DNA of 64,000 nucleotides from Verrucosispora sp. WMMD573. GTDB lineage: Bacteria; Actinomycetota; Actinomycetes; Mycobacteriales; Micromonosporaceae. The stretch is from positions 3,782,001-3,846,000 of the forward strand of contig NZ_CP114901.1 in NCBI RefSeq assembly GCF_027497175.1. Direction: 5' to 3'. The notes beneath the pieces were generated by a model. It was not told where the DNA came from and made no database searches. It worked only from the letters and a program-made list of their open reading frames with translations. Shown piece after piece: positions 1-9,733 of this stretch (positions are counted from its first letter, which is position 1; every line of letters begins with the position of its first letter). A program made the translations under genes and the position numbers.

Positions 1-224
1 CGACCCGATCCCGTCGGCGCCGGTCGCGTGCTGACGGCCTGACCTGCCGGCGGCCGGTGCCGCCGGCCGACACGCCGAGCGGGTGCCGAACGCCCTGCTC
101 GCCGGTGGCGTACAGTCGGCATGGCGCGGCCCTCGCGGCGAGTGGACCGGGGTGCGCAGCGGCACCGCGAAGGACGTCGGGCGGCTCCGACGCCGCACGG
201 TCGTCGGGAGGGGGCAACGAGGAC

Positions 225-1148
225 ATGGCTGGCAACGGTGACCGTGCCGAGACCTGGACGTCGGAGCTCCGCGAGCAGCAGAACGCCCTCGGCTCGGATC
301 TGGGCCCGGCGGACCCGGCCGCCTACACCATGCGCAAGCCGATCCCGGAGCCCATGCCCACCGATCGGCACGGGCCGGCCCGCATCATCGCGATGGCCAA
401 CCAGAAGGGCGGGGTCGGCAAGACCACCACCACCATCAACCTCGGCGCCGCGCTGGCCGAGTACGGCCGCAAGGTGCTGCTTGTCGACTTCGACCCGCAG
501 GGCGCCCTCTCCGTCGGGCTGGGCGTCAACCCGCACAACCTGGACCTGTCGGTCTACAACCTGCTCATGCAGGACGACGTCACCGCCGACGACGTGCTCA
601 TCAAGACCGACGTGGCCGGGCTGCACCTGCTGCCGGCCAACATCGATCTCTCCGCCGCCGAGATCCAGCTGGTCAACGAGGTCGCCCGCGAGATGGCTCT
701 GGCCCGGGTGCTCAAGAGCATCCGCAAGGAGTACGACTACATCCTGATCGACTGCCAGCCGTCACTCGGTCTGCTGGCGATCAACGCGTTGACCGTCTCG
801 CACGGCGTGCTGATCCCGCTGGAGTGCGAGTTCTTCAGCCTGCGTGGCGTGGCGCTGCTGCTGGACACCATCGACAAGGTACGTGAGCGGCTCAACTTCG
901 ACCTGGAACTCGAGGGCATCCTCGCCACCATGTACGACAGCCGCACCACGCACTGTCGGCAGGTGCTGCAACGGGTGGTCGAGGCGTTCGGCGACAAGGT
1001 CTACCAAACGGTGATCACCAAGACCGTGAAGTTCCCCGAGTCCACCGTCGCCGGCTCACCCATCACCACGCTCGACCCGGCCTCCTCGGGGGCCCGCAAC
1101 TACCGTCAGCTGGCCCGCGAGGTGATCGCCGCGCAGGCCGAGCGGTAG
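225..1148 (+). CDS. parA: ParA/Soj-family chromosome partitioning ATPase
   Basis: A 307-residue ATPase of the ParA/MinD family, which drives segregation of the replication origin together with ParB. The deviant Walker A motif KGGVGKTTT lies near residue 60, followed by VDFDPQGALS (switch I region) and the Walker B-like IDCQPSLGLL. The frame is open from position 57, but ATG 225 is chosen because a purine-rich Shine-Dalgarno (GGGAGGGGG) precedes it and the residues before it are low-complexity. It lies 16 bp upstream of scpA, an order usual in actinobacteria where this Soj-like gene heads the scpAB cluster. No parB is next to it, so it may be an orphan ParA rather than the oriC-proximal one. 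Confidence 0.93.
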   Translation: MAGNGDRAETWTSELREQQNALGSDLGPADPAAYTMRKPIPEPMPTDRHGPARIIAMANQKGGVGKTTTTINLGAALAEYGRKVLLVDFDPQGALSVGLGVNPHNLDLSVYNLLMQDDVTADDVLIKTDVAGLHLLPANIDLSAAEIQLVNEVAREMALARVLKSIRKEYDYILIDCQPSLGLLAINALTVSHGVLIPLECEFFSLRGVALLLDTIDKVRERLNFDLELEGILATMYDSRTTHCRQVLQRVVEAFGDKVYQTVITKTVKFPESTVAGSPITTLDPASSGARNYRQLAREVIAAQAER

Positions 1149-1164
1149 GAGGCGCTGAACCGAG

Positions 1165-2493
1165 GTGTCCCGACCGTGGACTACCGTCGTCGGCGTGAGC
1201 GCCCCGCCCCTCGACCCCACCGCTGCGGCTGACCCGCCGCCGGTGGTGGCTGACCCAACCGTCTCGAACAGCGACGGGGAGCCGACGGTCGTTGCCGACC
1301 CAGCGGCGCCGACGGAGGCTGCGGCGCCAACTGAGCCGGCGGAGGGTGCCGGGTTCACCGTACGGCTGGCCAACTTCACCGGCCCGTTCGACCTGCTGCT
1401 GCAACTCATCGGCAAGCACAAACTCGACGTCACCGAGGTCGCACTGCACCAGGTGACCGACGAGTTCATCGCCTACATCCGGGCCATGGGCGACGACTGG
1501 GACCTGGACGAGGCGAGCGAGTTCCTCCTGGTCGCCGCGACCCTGCTCGACCTGAAGGCCGCTCGGTTGCTGCCCGCCGCCGAGGTCGAGGACCCGGAGG
1601 ATCTGGCCCTGCTGGAGGCGCGGGACCTGCTCTTCGCCCGGCTGTTGCAGTACAAGGCGTACAAGGAGGCGGCGGCGCACATCGCCGCACTGGAGGAGGT
1701 CGGCGGCCGGCGCTACCCACGGGCCGTCACCCTCGAAGCCCGCTACGCCGACGCGCTGCCCGACCTGGTGCTGGGGATCGGTCCGCCACGACTGCTCAAG
1801 CTGGCGGTGCGGGCGATGACCCCGAAGCCGGTGCCCGAGGTGTCCGTCGCCCACGTGCACATGGTCCGGGTCAGCGTCCGGGAACACGCTGGCATCATCG
1901 CCGAACGGCTACGGCGGGCCGGCACCGCCAGCTTCTCGCTGCTCTGCGCCGACTGCGAGGCCACCCTGGAGGTGGTCGCCCGGTTCCTCGCCCTGCTGGA
2001 GTTGTACCGGCAGGGGGTGGTGGCCTTCGTCCAGGAGCAGGCGCTGGAGGAGTTGACCGTGCGCTGGACGGGTCCCGCCGACGGTGGCCCGGCACTGGCT
2101 ATCGACGAGTACGCCGGCACACCACCCGAGACGTCCACCGAGCCGCCGTCCGGGCCGTCCACGGAGCTGCCGTCCGGGCCGTCCACGGAGCTGCCGTCCG
2201 GGCCGTCCACGGAGCTGCCGTCCGGGCCGTCCACGGAGCTGCCGTCCGGGCCGTCCACGGAGCTGCCGTCCGGGCCGTCCATGGAGCTGCCGTCCGGGCC
2301 GGAGTCGCCTTCTGGGCCGCCGCCGGATGGCGGGCCGGCGGCGGACGGTGCTGGTGGCGCTGCGAGCACCGGTGACGCCGATACTCGCGGTCCTGGTGTC
2401 GGCGCTGCCGGTGCTGGGTTCGGCGAAGCTGGTGCTGGTGTTGGTGCCGACGAGGCTGAGGCGATGGAAACGACCGAGGAGCGTGCTGGATGA
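1165..2493 (+). CDS. scpA: Segregation and condensation protein A (kleisin)
   Basis: ScpA is the kleisin subunit of the SMC-ScpAB condensin. The conserved N-terminal kleisin segment FTGPFDLLLQLI is seen around residue 72, and helical regions follow to about residue 315. The remaining 120 residues are an unusual Pro/Ser/Gly/Ala-rich tail that includes 24-bp tandem repeats (PSGPSTEL units), making the protein longer than typical ScpA (about 250-300 residues). GTG 1165 follows AGGAGG at 1147-1152; an in-frame GTG at 1195 is an alternative start. The stop overlaps the scpB start (ATGA), suggesting translational coupling. Confidence 0.93.
   Translation: MSRPWTTVVGVSAPPLDPTAAADPPPVVADPTVSNSDGEPTVVADPAAPTEAAAPTEPAEGAGFTVRLANFTGPFDLLLQLIGKHKLDVTEVALHQVTDEFIAYIRAMGDDWDLDEASEFLLVAATLLDLKAARLLPAAEVEDPEDLALLEARDLLFARLLQYKAYKEAAAHIAALEEVGGRRYPRAVTLEARYADALPDLVLGIGPPRLLKLAVRAMTPKPVPEVSVAHVHMVRVSVREHAGIIAERLRRAGTASFSLLCADCEATLEVVARFLALLELYRQGVVAFVQEQALEELTVRWTGPADGGPALAIDEYAGTPPETSTEPPSGPSTELPSGPSTELPSGPSTELPSGPSTELPSGPSTELPSGPSMELPSGPESPSGPPPDGGPAADGAGGAASTGDADTRGPGVGAAGAGFGEAGAGVGADEAEAMETTEERAG
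2146..2289 (+). repeat. 24-bp tandem repeat inside scpA (6 units)
   Basis: Six head-to-tail 24-bp units, in frame with scpA, each encode PSGPSTEL; the last unit carries ATG in place of ACG (PSGPSMEL). The unit starts with CCGTCCGGG and ends with GAGCTG. Because 24 is divisible by 3, unit gain or loss keeps the frame, so copy number could vary between strains. Confidence 0.95.
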
Positions 2494-3446
2494 GCAACGA
2501 AGAGCGGCCGGACTCCCTGGCCGAACAGGCCGCCGCCTGGATTCCACCGTGGCAGCGCCCGGCTCCCGCCCCACCAGAGGACTCCGCCCCGTCCACTGAT
2601 CCCGCCCCGTCCACTCCTCCGGCCTCGCCCACTGATCCCGCCCCGTCCACTCCTCCGGCCTCGCCCGCCGATCCCGCCGCTGCCCCCACCACCGCCGCCT
2701 CGGTTGCGGTGGGGGAGGCCGCGGATCTTGGTGCGCAGGTGCCCCTCCAGGGGCCGCTCCCGTCCAAGATCGAATTGGTCGAAGGGCGCGCTGGGGGAGG
2801 GGGCGGGGGTGATGGGAGGACGGGGGAGGGGGTTCCGGAACTGGGGCGGAAGCGGTCTGTGACGCGGGTCCGGCCGGTGCTGGAACCGGCCGCGGAACTC
2901 GACGACGCGGAGTTGCGCGGCGCCCTGGAGGCGATCCTGCTGGTGGTCGACGAACCGGTGAGCGAACTGGTCCTCGCCCAGGTGCTGGAGCAGCCCGCCG
3001 AGCGGATCGGCCCGATGCTGGACGAGATCGCCGCCAGCTTCACCGCCGCCGGCCACGGATTCGAGCTGCGCCGGGCAGCGGGCGGGTGGCGGCTGTACAC
3101 CCGACCGGAATATGCCACCTACGTCGAGCGGTTCATCCTCGACGGGCAGTCGGTCCGGCTGACCCAGGCCGCGCTGGAGACCCTGGCCGTGGTGGCGTAC
3201 AAGCAGCCGGTGACCCGGTCGCGCATCTCGGCCATCCGCGGTGTCAACTGCGACGGGGTGATCCGTACCCTGGTCTCTCGCGGCCTGGTCGAGGAGTGCG
3301 GCACCGAGTCCGACAGCGGGGCCTACCTGTACCGGACGAGCACCCTGTTCCTGGAGAAGCTCGGCCTGAACAGCCTCGACGACCTGCCGCCCCTGGCCCC
3401 CTTCCTCCCCGACGACGTAGAAGAGCTTGCCGATGCCGCGCGATGA
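2490..3446 (+). CDS. scpB: Segregation and condensation protein B
   Basis: ScpB, the kite subunit of the SMC-ScpAB complex, with two winged-helix domains. The conserved part begins around residue 130 (LEAILLVVDEPVSELVLAQV) and includes the signature LAVVAYKQPVTRSRISAIRG and the GLVEECG region. The first ~125 residues are a Pro/Ala/Ser/Thr-rich extension with PAPSTPPASP-type repeats, not part of the usual fold. The ATG start lies in the ATGA overlap with scpA. The 3' end overlaps the start of the pseudouridine synthase gene. Confidence 0.93.
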   Translation: MSNEERPDSLAEQAAAWIPPWQRPAPAPPEDSAPSTDPAPSTPPASPTDPAPSTPPASPADPAAAPTTAASVAVGEAADLGAQVPLQGPLPSKIELVEGRAGGGGGGDGRTGEGVPELGRKRSVTRVRPVLEPAAELDDAELRGALEAILLVVDEPVSELVLAQVLEQPAERIGPMLDEIAASFTAAGHGFELRRAAGGWRLYTRPEYATYVERFILDGQSVRLTQAALETLAVVAYKQPVTRSRISAIRGVNCDGVIRTLVSRGLVEECGTESDSGAYLYRTSTLFLEKLGLNSLDDLPPLAPFLPDDVEELADAAR

Positions 3447-4203
3447 CCGCACCCCCCGCCCCGACGCCCCCGTCTACACCGGCCCGGAACGCCTCCAGAA
3501 GGTGCTCGCCGCCGCCGGTGTCGGCTCCCGGCGGGCCTGCGAGGATCTGATCTTCCGGCGGCGGGTGACCGTCGACGGGCGGGTGGCGCAGCTCGGCGAC
3601 AAGGTCGACCCGACCACAGCTGTCATCCACGTCGACGGCGAGCGGCTGGCGGCCGACACCCGGCTGGTGTATCTGGCGATGAACAAGCCGCGCGGAGTGG
3701 TTTCCACCATGGCGGACGAAAAGGGACGTACCGCGCTCGCCGACTTTCTCGGCAACCGGGTCGAGCAGCGCGTCTACCATGTCGGGCGGCTCGACGCGGA
3801 CAGCGAGGGCCTGCTGCTGCTCACCAACGACGGCAACTTGGCGCACCGGCTCATGCACCCCTCCTACGGGGTGCCGAAGACCTACCTGTGCGAGGTCTCC
3901 GGCCCGATCCCTCGCAACCTCGGCAAGCGGTTGGCGGCCGGGATCGAGTTGGAGGACGGCCCGGTGACGGTCGACGCCTTCCGGGTGGTCGACAGTCTGG
4001 GACGTACCGCCCAGGTCGAGCTGACCTTGCACGAAGGCCGCAAACACATCGTACGCCGCCTGCTCGCGGAGGTCGGCCACCCGGTGAGCCGGCTGGTGCG
4101 TACCTCCATCGGGCCGATCCGGCTCGGCGACCTGCGTGCCGGGCGGACCCGGAGGCTGACCAACGCGGAGGTCGCCGCCCTGTTCAAGGCCGTGGGTGAC
4201 TGA
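3433..4203 (+). CDS. rluB: RluB-type rRNA pseudouridine synthase
   Basis: A 256-residue pseudouridine synthase of the RsuA/RluB family, which modifies uridine in large-subunit rRNA. An N-terminal S4 RNA-binding domain (RLQKVLAAAGVGSRRACEDL) is followed by the catalytic domain with MNKPRGVVSTM and the motif GRLDADSEGLLLLTNDG, whose Asp (GRLD) is the nucleophile. The ATG at 3433 is preferred over an in-frame TTG at 3427; both lie within the end of scpB. Linkage of scpA-scpB-rluB-cmk-der is standard in Gram-positives. Confidence 0.93.
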   Translation: MPRDDRTPRPDAPVYTGPERLQKVLAAAGVGSRRACEDLIFRRRVTVDGRVAQLGDKVDPTTAVIHVDGERLAADTRLVYLAMNKPRGVVSTMADEKGRTALADFLGNRVEQRVYHVGRLDADSEGLLLLTNDGNLAHRLMHPSYGVPKTYLCEVSGPIPRNLGKRLAAGIELEDGPVTVDAFRVVDSLGRTAQVELTLHEGRKHIVRRLLAEVGHPVSRLVRTSIGPIRLGDLRAGRTRRLTNAEVAALFKAVGD

Positions 4204-4350
4204 GGCGGCGGCCGCGGGTACGGCTGCGGGTAGGCTGCCTGACGGCCCGGCCGGTGGCGCTGCACGACGCCGGGCATTATTGGACTTGTGTGGTCAACCG
4301 CTCGCGGTCGTCGCCGACGGATCGTGAGGTACGGGCTGAGGAGGACGACG

Positions 4351-5031
4351 GTGGAGGAAAACGTGCCGGCCGGGCGCTGCGTGGTCGCTGTGGACGGGCC
4401 GTCCGGTTCGGGTAAGTCCACCGTCTCCCGACGGCTTGCCACGAGCCTCGACGGGCGTTACCTCGACACGGGTGCGATGTACCGGGCGATCACCTGGGCG
4501 GTGCTGCGCTCCGGTGTCGACCTGACCGACGCGCAGGCGGTGGCGAAGGTCGCCGGCGAGGCCGATCTGCGCATCGGCACCGACCCCGCGGGGTACGGCG
4601 TGACGGTCGACGGGGTGAACGTCGAGACCGACATCCGGGGCCCCGAGGTGACCGCCGCCGTCTCAGCGGTGGCTGCCGTGCCGGCGGTCCGGGCGCTGCT
4701 GGTGGCCCGTCAACGCGACATGATCACCAAGGCGGGCCGGATCGTGGTCGAGGGTCGGGACATCGGTTCCGTGGTGGCCCCCGACGCCGACCTGAAGGTG
4801 TACCTGACCGCGTCGGCGGCGGCGCGTGCCGCGCGGCGCAGCGCCGAGAACGCCTCCGACGTCGCGGCCACCGCCGCCGACCTGGCCCGACGCGACCAGC
4901 TGGACTCGACCCGCAAGGCCGATCCGCTGGCCCAGGCGCCGGACGCGGTGGTCCTGGACACCACCGAGCTGGGCATCGACGAGGTCGTGGCGCGGCTGCG
5001 GGCACTACTTACCGATCGGTCAGTGGCGTGA
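4351..5031 (+). CDS. cmk: Cytidylate kinase
   Basis: CMP/dCMP kinase (226 residues) in pyrimidine nucleotide recycling. The P-loop is [18 protein letters not shown] at the N-terminus, followed by [12 protein letters not shown] and [20 protein letters not shown], all typical of Cmk. The frame is open from 4288, but GTG 4351 is preferred because GAGGAGGA lies at 4339-4346 and the encoded start sits just before the P-loop. The stop codon overlaps the GTG start of der (GTGA). Confidence 0.93.
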   Translation: MEENVPAGRCVVAVDGPSGSGKSTVSRRLATSLDGRYLDTGAMYRAITWAVLRSGVDLTDAQAVAKVAGEADLRIGTDPAGYGVTVDGVNVETDIRGPEVTAAVSAVAAVPAVRALLVARQRDMITKAGRIVVEGRDIGSVVAPDADLKVYLTASAAARAARRSAENASDVAATAADLARRDQLDSTRKADPLAQAPDAVVLDTTELGIDEVVARLRALLTDRSVA

Positions 5032-6428
5032 GCGACGACGGTTGGATCGAGCTGCGCGAGCCGGACCTGGACACCGAGGAGCAGACCGGTCCGCAGCCGG
5101 TGGTGGCCGTGGTCGGCCGCCCCAACGTGGGCAAGTCCACGCTGGTGAACCGCATCATCGGCCGCCGCCAGGCGGTCGTCGAGGACGTGCCGGGAGTCAC
5201 CCGCGACCGGGTCCCCTACGACGCGCAGTGGTCCGGGCGGGCGTTCACCGTGGTGGACACCGGCGGTTGGGAACCGGACGCGAAGGATCGCGCCGCGGCG
5301 ATCGCCGCGCAGGCCGAGACCGCCGTGCTGACCGCCGACGTGGTGGTCTTCGTGGTCGACGCGACGGTGGGCTCCACCGACGTCGACGAGGCGGCGGTGA
5401 AGATGCTGCGTCGCAGCGCCAAGCCGGTGATTCTGGTGGCCAACAAGGCCGACAACGCCAGCATCGAGCTGGAGGCCACCTCGTTGTGGTCACTCGGCCT
5501 CGGTGAACCGCACCCGGTGTCGGCACTGCACGGACGGGGTTCCGGTGACCTGCTCGACGCCATCCTGGCGGCGATGCCGGAGGCGCCGAAGGTGGCCGAG
5601 TACCGCCCCCGTGGCCCGCGTCGGGTGGCGCTGGTGGGACGGCCGAACGTCGGCAAGTCCAGCCTGCTGAACCGCTTCTCCGGCGAGGAACGGGCGGTGG
5701 TCGACGCGGTCGCCGGCACCACCGTCGACCCGGTGGACAGCCTGGTCACCATCGGCGGCGACACCTGGCACCTGGTGGACACGGCCGGGCTGCGCAAGCG
5801 GGTCGGCCGGGCCAGCGGCACCGAGTACTACGCCAGCCTGCGCACCGCCTCCGCCATCGAGGCGGCCGAGGTGGCGGTGGTGCTGCTCGACTCCAGCGAG
5901 CCGATCAGCGAGCAGGACCAGCGGATCCTGTCCATGGTCACCGAGTCCGGCCGGGCGCTGGTGATCGCCTTCAACAAGTGGGACCTGGTCGATGCCGACC
6001 GCCGGTACTACCTGGACAAGGAAATCGAGCGGGAGCTGCGCCGCATCCCGTGGGCGATTCGGCTGAACCTGTCGGCGAAGACCGGCCGGGCGGTCGACAA
6101 GCTCGCCGCGGCTCTGCACCGGGCGCTGGACAGCTGGGAGACCCGGATCCCCACCGCGCAGCTCAACGCGTGGCTGACCGCCCTGGTCCAGGCCACCCCG
6201 CACCCGGTGCGGGGCGGTCGGGCACCACGGATCCTGTTCGCCACCCAGGCGGGGGTGGCCCCGCCGCGCTTCGTGCTCTTCACCACCGGTCCGCTGGACG
6301 CAGGCTACCAGCGCTTCGTCGAGCGCAAGCTGCGCGAGGAGTTCGGCTTCGAGGGCAGCCCGATCGAGATTTCGGTACGCCCCCGCAAGAAGCTCGGCCC
6401 CGGCGGTCGCGGCAAGGCCCACGGCTGA
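5028..6428 (+). CDS. der: Ribosome biogenesis GTPase Der (EngA)
   Basis: Der is a double-domain GTPase needed for 50S subunit maturation. Two G domains are visible: the first with [14 protein letters not shown] and ANKAD, the second with [20 protein letters not shown] and FNKWD, followed by the KH-like C-terminal domain ending in [15 protein letters not shown]. Its 466 residues fit the family. GTG 5028 overlaps the cmk stop. This is the last gene of the conserved core block; the accessory region begins after the tRNA downstream. Confidence 0.95.
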   Translation: MSDDGWIELREPDLDTEEQTGPQPVVAVVGRPNVGKSTLVNRIIGRRQAVVEDVPGVTRDRVPYDAQWSGRAFTVVDTGGWEPDAKDRAAAIAAQAETAVLTADVVVFVVDATVGSTDVDEAAVKMLRRSAKPVILVANKADNASIELEATSLWSLGLGEPHPVSALHGRGSGDLLDAILAAMPEAPKVAEYRPRGPRRVALVGRPNVGKSSLLNRFSGEERAVVDAVAGTTVDPVDSLVTIGGDTWHLVDTAGLRKRVGRASGTEYYASLRTASAIEAAEVAVVLLDSSEPISEQDQRILSMVTESGRALVIAFNKWDLVDADRRYYLDKEIERELRRIPWAIRLNLSAKTGRAVDKLAAALHRALDSWETRIPTAQLNAWLTALVQATPHPVRGGRAPRILFATQAGVAPPRFVLFTTGPLDAGYQRFVERKLREEFGFEGSPIEISVRPRKKLGPGGRGKAHG

Positions 6429-6634
6429 CCCTCAGCTCGCCGCCGCGGGCCACCTGCCCAAGTTGACCAGTTTCCTAGGACGCCCTGGCGGTGGTTTGGT
6501 GCGTCATCGCACCACGACAGCCAGCTCTGATGCGGATCCAGCGGTACCGGGGTGCCAGGAGGGGTCGGTGCGAGCGAAGCGGAGCCTGCGCTAAGCTGTA
6601 CCGGCTGTCGCGGGGAGATCCCGGCGGTGGCAAT

Positions 6635-6708
<74 letters not shown>

Positions 6709-6821
6709 CAGCGAGAGGGTTTCCGCAGGTCAGAGACTTGCGGGAGCCCTCTTTTCATTGCTCGGCATGGATGCCTGGTCTAGCACGCCGCTGTTGGACT
6801 CCTTGACTCGGGCAGGTTGTC

Positions 6822-7781
6822 ATGCCACTACTGGATCTTCAGAAACTCACCGTCGGGCTCTCCCGGACCTGGGCCGGGTTCCTCCGCGACTGGGACCGGT
6901 CGCTGCGGGCCGGGAACTATCCGGAGACCACCCGCTACAACTACCTCCTCGCCGCCGCGCAGCTTGGCCGCTACCTGACAGAGCAGTCGCCGGATCCGGA
7001 CGCCGCCGATGCGGCCGAGGATCCGTGTGCGGTGACGCGGGCGCATGTGGAGGCGTTCCAGGGTTGGATGATCGAGACCAGGTCCGCGTCGACGGCGGTA
7101 AACAAGCACAAGGGACTGCAGCAGTTTTTCAAGTGGCTGCTCCTCGACGAGGAGGCTATCGACCGGTCGCCGATGCAGCGGGTGCGGCAGCCGAAGACAC
7201 CCCGCAAGCTGATCCCGGTCATGCGGGACGAGGACACCAGCAAGCTTCTCGACGCCTGCAAGGGCAAGGGTTTCGCGAACCTGCGTGACGAGGCGTTGAT
7301 CCGGGTGTACTGCAACACTGGCGCACGTCTGTCGGAGGTCGGCAATCTTCTGGTCGCTGACGTGGACCTGACTACGGAGTCGGTGCGTTTCCACGGCAAG
7401 GGCGCGAAGGATCGGCGGGTGCGGTTCGGGCCGAAGACGGCCCGGGCGCTGTCGCGGTATCTGCGGGCCCGGGACAAGCACAAGGGCGCTGCCCTGCCGA
7501 ACCTGTGGCTGGCCGAACGAGGCACCGCAGCGTTGACTCCGAACGGCATCAAGATCCTGCTCAAACGGTTGGGCACCGCCGCCGGCGTGGCGGACGTGCA
7601 CGCCCACCGGTGGCGGCACAGCTTCGCCCACGAGTGGAAACGCGCCGGCGGCGACACCGGCGACCTGATGCTCCTGCTCGGATGGACCTCAGAGGACATG
7701 CCCCGCCACTACGGCGCCAGCGCCGCAGCCGAACGGGCACAGGAGACACAGGCGCGACTGGGTATCGGCGAGCGCGTATAG
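6822..7781 (+). CDS. Tyrosine recombinase/integrase (tRNA-proximal)
   Basis: A 319-residue XerC/D-like site-specific recombinase. The N-terminal SAM-like core-binding domain (about residues 10-115) precedes the catalytic domain, with the first Arg in NTGARLSEV, the HxxR box in HAHRWRHSF and the nucleophilic Tyr in MPRHYG. It starts at ATG, just after tRNA-Pro and pointing away from it, a position typical of element integrases acting on a tRNA 3' end. No excisionase-like gene is adjacent. Confidence 0.9.
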   Translation: MPLLDLQKLTVGLSRTWAGFLRDWDRSLRAGNYPETTRYNYLLAAAQLGRYLTEQSPDPDAADAAEDPCAVTRAHVEAFQGWMIETRSASTAVNKHKGLQQFFKWLLLDEEAIDRSPMQRVRQPKTPRKLIPVMRDEDTSKLLDACKGKGFANLRDEALIRVYCNTGARLSEVGNLLVADVDLTTESVRFHGKGAKDRRVRFGPKTARALSRYLRARDKHKGAALPNLWLAERGTAALTPNGIKILLKRLGTAAGVADVHAHRWRHSFAHEWKRAGGDTGDLMLLLGWTSEDMPRHYGASAAAERAQETQARLGIGERV

Positions 7782-7873
7782 GCGGGGCCGGCAGGCGCGG
7801 TCCCCCACGCGAGGCCGTGGATGACCGCGCCGTCACCGGTAGGCTGCGGCGAGCTTTCGACGAGGGGGCGGCG

Positions 7874-9025
7874 ATGACGCGGTACGCGGTCGACGAGAGC
7901 CGGAGCGAGTTGATGGCGACCTGGGAAACCGGCTACGGGGCTGTCGCGACTCCGGTCGCGACGCTGCCGGCGAGCGCGACGTCGAGGCAGCGGATGGCCC
8001 TGGCAGCCGAGTTGTCACGGCTGTCCGAAGCGCTGTGGCGCTGCTACACGCATCCGGCGAGCGCCGCGGACAGCCTGGAGCTCAACAGTGAGGGGTGGCG
8101 ACGAGAGCGGACCCGCAACCAGTTCGCGTCGGTGACGGCGTACATCAGCACGCCGAACCTGCCTGACGACGATGGCATGCTGGCCGTCGCGTACGACCCG
8201 GTCGAGGAGTACGCCCACCGGGTGGGCCGTTGCCTGCACGCCGCCGCGGACACCGACCTCACCGCAGCCGTCATCACCGACGTGCAGGCCGAGATCGCCG
8301 CGGTGGAAGGCGCCGAACTCGGTGATCTGTCGGGACGTTCGATCCAGGCCGTGCAACTCACCCGGCAGGACGCCTCGCCGGTCCAGGTCGCCGCCGCCAA
8401 CCAGATCCTGACCGACAACCCGCTCGGCGCCGGCGAACTGTTTCTCCACCTCGATCCGACTTCGGCGTGCGTGGCGGCCGCGCACTGGCTGCAGGCCGCC
8501 GCCGAGGTGACCTCGGAGCTGTCCGGCGCCCCGGTAACCGAAATCGTGATGGAAGCCGACGACATCGAGGCACTACCGCACGCGACGCCGACCGCGGTGC
8601 TGGAACTGATGGAGATCGGTCTGTCGCCCACGCATGTGGTGACCAGCATGATCCGAGGCGCCATGGCGGTGGCCGAGGGCAAAGCACCTGACATCGATGA
8701 CCTACGGGACAAAATCGAGGAAGCGGACGAGAACGTGGAACGGTACGCGGCGGACGACCCCGAGGCGCACGCCGAGTTCACCACGATCCGGTTGACCACT
8801 CTGGACCCACGTCGTCCCGCCCGCGACATGCTCGAAGACCTTCTCGACGGAATACGCGGCTGCTGGCTCGTCTACCACGAATACGCCGAGCAGCCCGCCG
8901 ACCCGCAGGACGACGTGACCGACGACGAACGGGACGACGAGATCGACACCGCGTTCAACAACGAGGTACGCGCCCGCGCATTCGCTGACCGGCACCGCCT
9001 CAACCTGGAAGACCGCGACCGATAG
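7874..9025 (+). CDS. Hypothetical protein (accessory, after integrase)
   Basis: A 383-residue soluble, acidic protein of unknown function. ATG 7874 is chosen because GAGGGGG lies just upstream; the frame is open much further 5' but that part overlaps the integrase gene. Visible features are predicted helices rich in Ala and Glu and an acidic C-terminus (DDVTDDERDDEID). It contains no motif I can name. Its place beside the tRNA-linked integrase suggests it belongs to the same element. Confidence 0.75.
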   Translation: MTRYAVDESRSELMATWETGYGAVATPVATLPASATSRQRMALAAELSRLSEALWRCYTHPASAADSLELNSEGWRRERTRNQFASVTAYISTPNLPDDDGMLAVAYDPVEEYAHRVGRCLHAAADTDLTAAVITDVQAEIAAVEGAELGDLSGRSIQAVQLTRQDASPVQVAAANQILTDNPLGAGELFLHLDPTSACVAAAHWLQAAAEVTSELSGAPVTEIVMEADDIEALPHATPTAVLELMEIGLSPTHVVTSMIRGAMAVAEGKAPDIDDLRDKIEEADENVERYAADDPEAHAEFTTIRLTTLDPRRPARDMLEDLLDGIRGCWLVYHEYAEQPADPQDDVTDDERDDEIDTAFNNEVRARAFADRHRLNLEDRDR

Positions 9026-9241
9026 CGCCATGCCGGCGTGCGTCAGACGGACATGTCCGAGTGCTGGAAGGTGGCCACCGACAATGATCGGCGCGATCGC
9101 CCGGCCAGCCGGTGTTCAAGGCCCCCCTCGGACACAAAGTTGCGGCACCTGTGCCGTACCTGACGTACTGGTGGTCAAGCCTCATTGACCACGCGAATCT
9201 GATCTTCCCGATCACCTCCGCCGGCCTCGCGCCGGCCGACG

Positions 9242-9733
9242 GTGGTGGTCGATGTGGCTGAGCCTTTGGTGACTTCCGTCGTCCCTCCGGTCCTGCTTTC
9301 AGACGAGGGGCGCTCTGCTCGGACCAGCTCTGGTGGCCCGCTGCGTCGGGCACCGTTACCGATGCCTGCGCTCCCGCGGCAGCGCACCGAGGCGAGGATG
9401 TATCGCCTGGCTTCGGTGGACAGCAGTGGCCGGATCCGTGATCGGTCGATCATCGGAGCAATGGGCTGGGAACCCGGTGTCCGCCTGGACATCCGTCAAG
9501 GTGGAAACGTCATCGTCGTGCGCCGAGATCGGCAGGGAGCCTTCACTGTCACCGGCCAAGGGCACCTGTTGCTGCCGGCCGCGGTACGGCACTGGTGCGG
9601 CCTCGCAGCCGGCCAGCACGTCCTACTGACCGCGGACCGCGCCGCGAACCTGCTCGTGGTGTACCCGCCGATCGCCTTGGACGAGATGGTCGCCCAGGCC
9701 GAGCGCGCGGTGCTGGGTGGTGATCCGGCATGA
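9242..9733 (+). CDS. AbrB/MazE/SpoVT-like DNA-binding protein
   Basis: A protein of about 163 residues from GTG 9242. Its C-terminal half (from MYRLASVDSSGRI, residue ~53) contains two short swapped-hairpin-like segments, including GHLLLPAAVRHWCGL and AGQHVLLTADRA, typical of the AbrB/MazE fold used for DNA binding. The N-terminal ~50 residues look unstructured, so translation might start later. Its stop overlaps the start of the next gene (ATGA), coupling it to a second tyrosine recombinase, which suggests an accessory or regulatory role in recombination. Confidence 0.75.
   Translation: MVVDVAEPLVTSVVPPVLLSDEGRSARTSSGGPLRRAPLPMPALPRQRTEARMYRLASVDSSGRIRDRSIIGAMGWEPGVRLDIRQGGNVIVVRRDRQGAFTVTGQGHLLLPAAVRHWCGLAAGQHVLLTADRAANLLVVYPPIALDEMVAQAERAVLGGDPA

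Noticed and set aside
1743..3452. Long minus-strand open frame (569 codons) opposite scpA/scpB
   Set aside because: It is antisense to two conserved genes, and its translation is low-complexity with no domain; long antisense frames are expected at this GC content.
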